Shown: piece by piece, positions 57,387-64,000 of the stretch
Layout: each line of letters begins with the position of its first letter
Position numbering within the stretch: position 1 is the stretch's first letter
Assembly: GCA_900491605.1 (NCBI GenBank)
Contig: UESW01005010.1
Span: forward strand, 62,001 to 126,000
DNA: 64,000 bases
Direction: 5' to 3'
Source of the DNA: Calamus simplicifolius
Taxonomy: Eukaryota; Streptophyta; Magnoliopsida; Arecales; Arecaceae
Program-made: the position numbers and the translations under genes
Notes under the pieces: generated by a model
The model's input: the letters and a program-made list of their open reading frames with translations, nothing else
Told to the model about the DNA's origin: nothing
Database searches by the model: none

Positions 57387-59058
57387 CTGAAAGAGAAGAA
57401 AAAACATGCATTATTTTTTTAAAGAACAATAGACTCTCAAGTAGTAAGGCAACTTGTCTATTATTACTTCCTTTTGGACATAATAACAAACAGATTTGAT
57501 AGGTATTTAGCCACCAAATTTCAGATCTAGCTATCAGCTATTCTCATGTTACTAGGCAATCTCCATGAGATCCACGTATCACTAAACAAGTTAGTGCATA
57601 ATTTGTGCCTGCTAATGATTTAAAGCATCAAAAGACAAACATCATGTGTATATACACAAACCATTCATGAACTTTTGGAGTCCTCATTCCAGCTGGCCAT
57701 GAAATGGCTAAACACCCAATGCTCTTAGCCAGAATGCAAATAAAATCATAGCTTTTGCAGAAGTAACAATCAAATATAAAACTGGATATCCCTTTTGCAG
57801 AGGTCATGAAGCATTGAAAATATGTTTCCTGAAATTATTGATAACCACCACAAGATTGAGCAGCATCAACAAATATTTGCTTAAACAAAACTATCTTCCA
57901 CTAAATGATTAGTGAAATTTCACTCCTTGCTATCAGTAGTCTTTTCAAAGTAGCTTTTAGAAACTACACCATTGTTTTTATTCTCTGCCCCTCCATTCAA
58001 ATTAGTGCAATTGACATCAGTTTCCGTCTTCCCCAACTGCGTTTCATGTTCACTGAACTAATTATGTCTACAATCAAACTAAGCCTCCGGCTTCGCTATA
58101 TCTCCACCACTTCCAATAACTTTATCCTGACAATTATTGCATTGCACTAATTTTACCAGAATTCCTGGTATTAAAACATGTCGCTGCATCTTGACCCATG
58201 AATTTCCTTATGCTTATATTGACCCAATTTCAAGTTTGCAGAACAAACAGCAATTCTGTAAAATTATAGTTTAAGTGACTCCTGATAGTGATGCATATTT
58301 CTACCATTGTGACACTCAATTTGTACTATTTTGAAACAGAGCATGAGACATTATATAGTTTCCAATTAGTCGGTATCCCATATAATCATCTATCAGCGAA
58401 ACTAAGCCCAATTTCATGGTTGGTGGCTTGAAAAAGAATTTAATAATATTTCAAAAAAAAACCTTTTTTCTCCTAATTTGCTTTTGGCTTTTTGTCAAGA
58501 TCGTTCCTTTCCCTTCTTTTTCCACACATCTAAGATCAAGCTCAATCGAAACAGCATGAAGGATCCCAAAAGAAAATAAAAATCCCATTACACTCACCTC
58601 CGAGCTCTAACGATGTCCATGATGTGATCCCACACCGCGGTACGGAGCTCGGTGGGTCTGGCGACCCTAAACTTGGGACAGCTTCCCAGGGCGACGGCAT
58701 GGTGGTCGAGCACGGGGGGCACGATGAGGGTGCGGTTGAGGATGGCAGCCATAAGAATGGCGTTCTTGAGCTCAGAGAGCTGGTTGCTGAATCCGCTGTG
58801 GGGGGCGTACCAGAGGAACCTCTCGCCGGCGAGGTCTGGGGCTCCGCCTGCGCCGCATTGGGGGGATCGGGCGTCTAGGGTTTTGGCAGGGAGAGGGGCG
58901 CGGAAGAGGAGAAGAGATCGAAAGATCTCGGCGTTGGAGGAGAGAAACACCGCAAATAAGAAGAGGAGGACGAGGAGAAGGGAGATCAAAAGGAGGAAGA
59001 GCGGTTTGTTTCGTTGGGTTCGCTTCCGCCAACGGCTACGGCTCACCGACCAATCCAT
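56303..59058 (-). CDS. O-fucosyltransferase-family protein, two exons
   Basis: Probable Golgi type II membrane glycosyltransferase using GDP-fucose; the acceptor is not predictable from sequence. Exon 1 (58598-59058) and exon 2 (56303-57386) join through an Arg codon to 514 residues. Residues 1-18 are basic and 19-41 form one hydrophobic anchor (LFLLLISLLLVLL). The motif HSGFSNQLSELKNAILMAA (87-105) followed by NRTLIVPP is the family's N-terminal nucleotide-sugar region. The C-terminal GTAGSTIAESIE (about 493-504) is the conserved last motif. The intron of 1211 bp has GT-AG ends. The ATG at 59058 is the first in frame; a G-box CACGTG lies at 59181-59186. The frame is intact. Confidence 0.88.
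58598..59058 (-). CDS. Exon 1, O-fucosyltransferase-family gene
   Basis: Codes residues 1-153 plus two bases of an Arg codon. It contains the membrane anchor and the HSGFSNQ motif and ends before the donor GTGAGTG. Confidence 0.88.
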
Positions 59059-59209
59059 CTCGCTCGCTCCTCTCCCTCTCCTCCGCTGCACTGGGAATAA
59101 AAGCTACGGGGACGAGGCTTTTGCTCTTGTTGGCCCACAGGTCGGAAAACTCCTACCGCACCAGAGGCGTGACTCGTCCGCACGTGCTTACACACGTATA
59201 ATATTTTAA

Positions 59210-60419
59210 TAAATCTTATTTATTATGCATTGTACACGCATCAATAGGGTGCAACTTGGGTTGGGTTCAGGTTAAACTCGGCCTGCCGAATCCAATTTAT
59301 AGCAGTGTTTAAACTCATATTTATTCAATTCAAACCCAAAAGACTCGGGTTTAATCCAATCCGATTTGCAATTGACCCAGGTTAGGGTTGACCGCAATCC
59401 GAACCCGAGATAACTGAACCCGAGGGTTATCCAAACGTGGGTAGCTTATTGGCACCAAATTTTTGGAGACATTAAAGGTGCCAATCAGGTCGGACGAGAT
59501 GGCAACTTGAGGGCAAGAAGGGCAAGGTCGTCAAGTCGCAGACGAGGAAAAGGGCAAACATAAAGGCGGACCATTCGCACATTTTGTTTCACTTCCTGCC
59601 TCCTTCTTTTCTTTGTTTACGACATCTCCTCTTTTTTTATTTCAGGTAAGATTTTTTTTTTATACAATGTTAAAGCCCCAAGTCCAGCTTATGCATTCAG
59701 CAAAAAATTTTATTTTTTATATTTAGAATCCATAATTCGGTGTTTATTTACTTTGAAAAAACATTTTATTTTATTTTTTCCTCATCAACCCGAATTCCAA
59801 CCCGAAACTTAACCCGAACCCAATTTTTAAAATAGGGTTAGGATTAAGGTTTTACAAATAGGATTAGGTACAAATAGGATTAGGGTTATGGTTGATATTT
59901 TAAATAGGGTTAGGGTTAGTGTTGAGAAAAATTTAAGTTTTATGAGTCCGAGTTATACCCTACGCATCAAGCCATACAAATAATTAATTTATATGATTAA
60001 TACATATTTACTGTATCAAAAGATGGTGTAGCAAGTTTTTTTCTTGATTAGAACTTCAGGACTAGAATTTGGCTGCCAACTTGATTAGATTTTGGGCTGA
60101 ACCTGGCCGAATTACATTAGAAATCTTTATCGGTAGCATATCAAATAAATATAATACATAATTTTATTCTGAAAATCTGAGTCTTTAGTAGTGAAAATAT
60201 CGTATTCTTTATATATATATATATACTTACTTACTAAAATAAAAAATAATTAGAAATAATGTTATATATAATGCTATAATAAAGATTTGTGAAGTGGGTT
60301 ACAATCAAAAGAATCGGAAGAATTCCAAAATAGTCAAAATAATTTAGGAATTAATGTGTGATTTTCATATATTTACACAAAACGTGGTACCAAAACATGC
60401 CCTTGGTACCTTCAGTATC
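59210..60419. other. Intergenic DNA upstream of the O-fucosyltransferase gene
   Basis: No gene seen. The region 59230-59440 is rich in GGTTGGGTT/AACCCGAACC words and 59820-59930 in degenerate GGGTTAGG words; both look like decayed repeats. Confidence 0.4.
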
Positions 60420-63290
60420 TGTTGGAAATACAGCAATGTATAAAACTCGTCTGAGCCAGTTGCAAGTGGGACCTTTTAGAACTTATGGTTTTTGATGACG
60501 CCAAGTCACTTTCTTCAAGCGTCGGAGAAGACGGACGTCCTTCTCTCTGAACCCCTTTAAGAAAAGTCCTCGAAGACCGAATGCTTCGGTGGGGACCCTT
60601 CAACGCTCAAGTTAGTTACTTGGGATCAGACAAGAACTGCTCAGCAGAAGGGAGCTGAGACAGTTAGAGTTTTTACTAGCAGGAAGAAAGTTAGAAAACC
60701 AGAGTTTGAGTCCCTACTTACAGTGCGGGCGCATGCTTTTATACTTGCCCAAATGTCCCATCTTTATGTTCCAGAAGATTGTTGTCGTACCATCACTGTG
60801 TGCACCGGAGGCGACCCATGTTACCTGTCAATATGACTTTACAGGTGTCTAGCAGCCGCGGTTGCATTTGGTGCGCACCATTGCTTGACATGACCGCACA
60901 CAGTTGCAAGTGGTAGTGAATCGTACTCCGTAACGGGGCACATTCATGCACAGGGACACATGCAATGCACCATATGCCGTTATGAGGCATGGCCGCAAGC
61001 AGCCACGGGCGCACGACGAGTCACGTGGGTGCGCCAGGTGGCCCGGAGTTGTCGTTTGGTTCGAAGGCTAGTTCACGTGCTGAACGTTGATGATGCCTGT
61101 GCACCCCGAGACCGGAGGGGGTCTCGAGGTTGAGATATAGTGACCTCTCCACGAGACCGGAGGGGGTCTCGGGGATGAGATAATGCTTGTGCATCCGAGA
61201 CCGGAGGGGGGGTCTCGGGGTCGTGACATGGTGACCTCACCCCGAGACTGGAGGAGGTCTCGGGGGTGAGATGGTGCTGGTGCACCCCGAGACCGGAGGG
61301 GGGGTCTCGGGGTCGTGACATGGTGACCTCACCCCGAGACCGGAGGAGGTCTCAGGGGTGAGATGGTGCTGGTGCACGCTGAGACCGGAGGGGGTTCTCG
61401 GGGTCGAGATATGGTGACCTCACCCCGAGACCGGAGGAGGTCTCGGGGGTGAGATGGTGCTGGTGCACCCCGAGACCGGAGGGGGGGTTTCGGGGTCGAG
61501 ACATGGTGACCTCACCCCAAGACCGAAGGAGGTCTCGGGGGTGAGATGGTGCTGGTGCACCCCGAGACCGGAGGGGGGTCTCGGGGTCGAGATATGGTGA
61601 CCTCACCTCGAGACCGGAGGAGGTCTCGGGGGTGAGATGATGCTTGTGCATCCCGAGACCGGAGGGGGGTCTCGGGTCGAGATATGGTGATCTCACCCTG
61701 AGACCGGAGGAGGTCTCGGGGGTGAGATGATGCTTGTGCACCCCGAGACTAAAGGGGGGTCTCGGGGTCGAGATATGGTGACCTCATCCCGAGATCGAAG
61801 GGGTCTCGGGGGTGAGATGATGCTGGTGCACCCCGAGACCGAAGGGGGGTCTCGGGGTCGAGATATGGCGACCTCACCCCGAGACCGGAGGGGGTCTCGG
61901 GGGTGAGATGATGCTGGTGCACCCCGAGACCGGAGGGCGGTCTTGGGGTCGAGATATGGTGATCTCACCCCGAGACCGGAGGAGGTCTCATGGGTGAGAT
62001 GGTGCTGGTGCACCCCGAGACTGGAGGGGGGTCTCGGGGTCGAGATATGGTGATCTCACCTCGAGACTGGAGGAGGTCTCGGGGGGGAGATGATGCTTGT
62101 GCACCCCAAGACCGGAGGGGGTCTCGGGGTCGTGACATGGTGACCTCACCCCAAGACCGAAGGAGGTCTCGGGGGTGAGATGGTGCTGGTGCACCCCGAG
62201 ACCGGAGGGGGGGTCTCGGGGTCGTGACATGGTGACCTCACCCCGAGACCGGAGGAGGTCTCGGGGGTGAGATGGTGCTGGTGCACCCTGAGACCGGAGG
62301 GGGGGTCTCCAGGTCGTGACATGGTGACCTCACCCCGAGATCGAAGGAGGTCTCGGGGGTGAGATGGTGCTGGTGCACCCCGAGACCGGAGGGGGGTCTC
62401 GGGGTCAAGATATGGTGACCTCACCTCGAGACGGAGGGGGGGTCTCGGGGTCGAGACATGGTGACCTCACCCCGAGACTGGAGGAGGTCTCGGGAGTGAG
62501 ATAGTGCTGGTGCACCCCGAGACCGGAGGGGGGTCTTGTGGTCGAGATATGGTGACCTCACCCCGAGACCGAAGGAGGTCTCGGGGGTGAGATGATGCCT
62601 GTGCACCCCGAGACCGGAGGGGGATCTCGGGGTCGAGATATGGTGATCTCACCCGAGACCGGAGGAGGTCTCGGGGGTGAGATGATGCTTGTGCACCCCG
62701 AGACTGGAGGGGGGGTCTCGGGGTCAAAATATGGCGACCTCACCCCAAGACCGGAGAGGGTCTCGGGGGTGAGATGATGTTGGTGCACCCCAAGACCGGA
62801 GGGGGGTCTCGGGGTCGAGATATGGCGACCTCACCCCGAGACCGGAGGGGTCTCGGGGGTGAGATAATGCTGGTGCACCACAAGACCGGAGGGGGGTCTC
62901 GGGTCGAGATATGGTGATCTCACCCCGAGACTGGAGGAGGTCTTGGGGGTAAGATGATGCTGGTGCACCCCAAGACCGGAGGGGGGTCTCGGGGTCAAGA
63001 TATGGCGACCTCACCCCGAGACCGGAGGGGGTCTCGGGGGTGAGATGATGCTGGTGCACCCCGAGACCGGCAGGGCGTCTCGGGGTCGAGATATGGTGAT
63101 CTCACCCGAGACCGGAGGGGGGTCTCGGGGTCGAGATATGGTGATCTCACCCCAAGACCGGAGGAGGTCTCGGGGGTGAGATGATGCTTGTGCACCCCGA
63201 GACTGGGGGGGGGGTCTCGGGGTTGAGATGCGGTGACCTCCGTTAGCTTCTGTTACCATTTATTCTAACGGTGCTAGATCAGCCACATCA
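60420..63290 (-). mobile_element. Long 3' LTR (2871 bp) of Tat element 4
   Basis: The plus-strand ends are TGTTGGAAATACAGC (60420) and GATCAGCCACATCA (63290). The latter, and the following pyrimidine tract GATGCCCCCTCACCCCTGAG, match the 3' LTR/purine-tract junction of element 2. A minus-strand TATAAAAG is at 60736-60743. U3 (about 60750-63290) is swollen by the tandem array at 61085-63240, making this LTR over three times longer than its relatives. The rest of the element lies to the right, beyond the window. Confidence 0.85.
61085..63240. repeat. Hairpin-rich tandem array, about 24 copies of a 90-bp unit
   Basis: The landmark GTGCACCCCGAGACCGGAGG recurs at about 90-92-bp spacing from about 61095 to 63190, with two spacing irregularities (about 138 bp near 62373-62511 and about 136 bp near 63055-63191). 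Each unit holds two inverted pairs of CCCCGAGACC with GGTCTCGGGG around a GGAGG-type loop. One pair is followed by GTCGAGATATGGTGACCTCA, the other by GGTGAGATGATGCTGGTGCA. Confidence 0.93.
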
Positions 63291-63641
63291 GATGCCCCCT
63301 CACCCCTGAGGCGAAGCGTGCCTCACTGGCAAGGCGAAAGGGGTGCTACCTCCCACGTGGCTGATCCCTGTCCACATCTCTATGCGGACGGCATGGGAAA
63401 TGCGAAAAGGCGGCCGCTTCCGTACACTGAGCCCGCCACGATCGACCTCGAGGCGAGGTTAGCTCTTCAAAGTCCGCATGAAAAGCTGCATCATCATTAC
63501 CTCTCATAGCGGCAACGTCAGCGGAGTCCCATCATTGGCCGGAGGCATACCGTATCACGCGCTGGGCAACCATCGAGGCGAACCAGCCTATGGTGGGGGT
63601 CCATGTGGCTGATGAGACGAGGCGGGACAATTTGAAAACCC

Positions 63642-63649
63642 AATAAAAC
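63642..63649 (+). promoter_or_regulatory. Possible TATA-like box of the antisense gene in element 4
   Basis: AATAAAAC, preceded by CAATTTGAAAA, stands where elements 2 and 3 have GATTTGAAA plus TATAAAAGG, and lies 171 bp upstream of the start codon at 63813. A weaker match than in the other two elements. Confidence 0.4.
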
Positions 63650-63812
63650 TCGAATGGGGGGTTGAATCTGGCCACACCACTGCTGCCATCATTGTCTTCC
63701 TCTGAGCCTCTGCGTTTTGGTCTCCCCTGCAACCCAAGAACCTGCGCTTAGCTTCCCTTCCCTCAGGTCAGTTCTTTGTCCATTCTAGACTCCTCCATCC
63801 CTTCTTTTACCC

Positions 63813-64000
63813 ATGAGTTCTCCATCTTGGACCTCGGAGGACAATTCGGAGAATCGTTCTCCCTCTGAGAGGCACTGCGCTTCTCCTGTACCTTCCCCCT
63901 CTCCTCCACTTGAGTGGTCCACTGACTCAGAGGACCGCGTCCCCCTGGCTCAGCGATGGGTCACTGGTGGGGCCCCATCGAGGCGCCGCCGGTCAGAGGT
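63813..64000 (+). CDS. Antisense gene of Tat element 4, 5' part, cut by window end
   Basis: Open from ATG at 63813 to the window end (62 codons). It starts MSSPSWTSEDNSENRSPSE and is Ser/Pro-rich, with an Arg cluster at PSRRRRSE. Its place after the LTR purine tract, its strand and its composition match the Ser/Pro-rich lead of exon 1 in elements 2 and 3. The conserved PF04195-like part would lie to the right. No stop in the visible part, so this copy could be less damaged; function unknown. Confidence 0.55.
   Translation, partial: MSSPSWTSEDNSENRSPSERHCASPVPSPSPPLEWSTDSEDRVPLAQRWVTGGAPSRRRRSE

Noticed and set aside
56649..57422. Plus-strand ORFs opposite the O-fucosyltransferase exon 2
   Set aside because: Shadows of a well-supported minus-strand exon.
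59820..59930. Interstitial telomere repeat
   Set aside because: The GGGTTAGG words are irregular and interrupted; the plant TTTAGGG heptamer is not present as a regular array.
61085..63240. Array as a CRISPR
   Set aside because: The units are contiguous, slightly diverged tandem copies without unique spacers, in a plant genome and inside an LTR.
61073..63259. Many minus-strand ORFs of SGLGVRSPYLDPETPLRSRG type
   Set aside because: They arise from the 90-bp tandem array in the LTR U3, which is open by composition in several frames. No promoter or start is specific to them.

Overview
The window reads as nuclear DNA of a flowering plant. It has spliced genes with GT-AG introns, Ty3/gypsy elements of the Tat type, Ty1/copia elements, a TRIM, MITE-like foldbacks and AT/GA/AC microsatellites. 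The style of the two host genes and of the repeats suggests a monocot, possibly a palm; that is inference. About two thirds of the sequence is LTR-retrotransposon DNA, much of it nested.

Layout. 1-8103: a minus-strand Tat element whose 3' end lies off the left edge; its pol is split by a plus-strand solo LTR (2575-3803, TSD ACTAG). 9720-16555: a complete but frameshifted Ty1/copia element. 17640-18783: a copia gag/protease fragment abutting a truncated minus-strand Tat element (18784-23092). 23246-23858: a small rearranged TRIM. 26086-41025: a four-exon histidine-phosphatase (phosphoglycerate mutase-like) gene on the plus strand, whose first intron holds a 10.5-kb Tat element (27160-37633, TSD TTAGG). 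41617-52678: a foldback element split by another Tat element (42084-52493, TSD CTACG). 53341-53776: a MITE-like element. 56303-59058: a two-exon O-fucosyltransferase-family gene on the minus strand. 60420-64000: a long Tat LTR filled with a hairpin-rich tandem array, then the start of that element's antisense gene.

Only the two host genes look functional; every transposon reading frame examined has stops or frameshifts. The most interesting signals are four. (1) A spliced antisense gene recurs in the Tat elements, with its own TATA box, two introns at matching positions and a PF04195-like first exon. (2) In the copia element, the 16 nt next to the 5' LTR, where a primer-binding site should be, are perfectly complementary to a stretch inside its own LTR, which suggests self-priming. 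(3) The TRIM has an inverted LTR end replacing the first bases of its 5' LTR, yet a target-site duplication flanks the rearranged whole. (4) The U3 of the last LTR carries about 24 copies of a roughly 90-bp unit, each with two GAGACC/GGTCTC hairpins.
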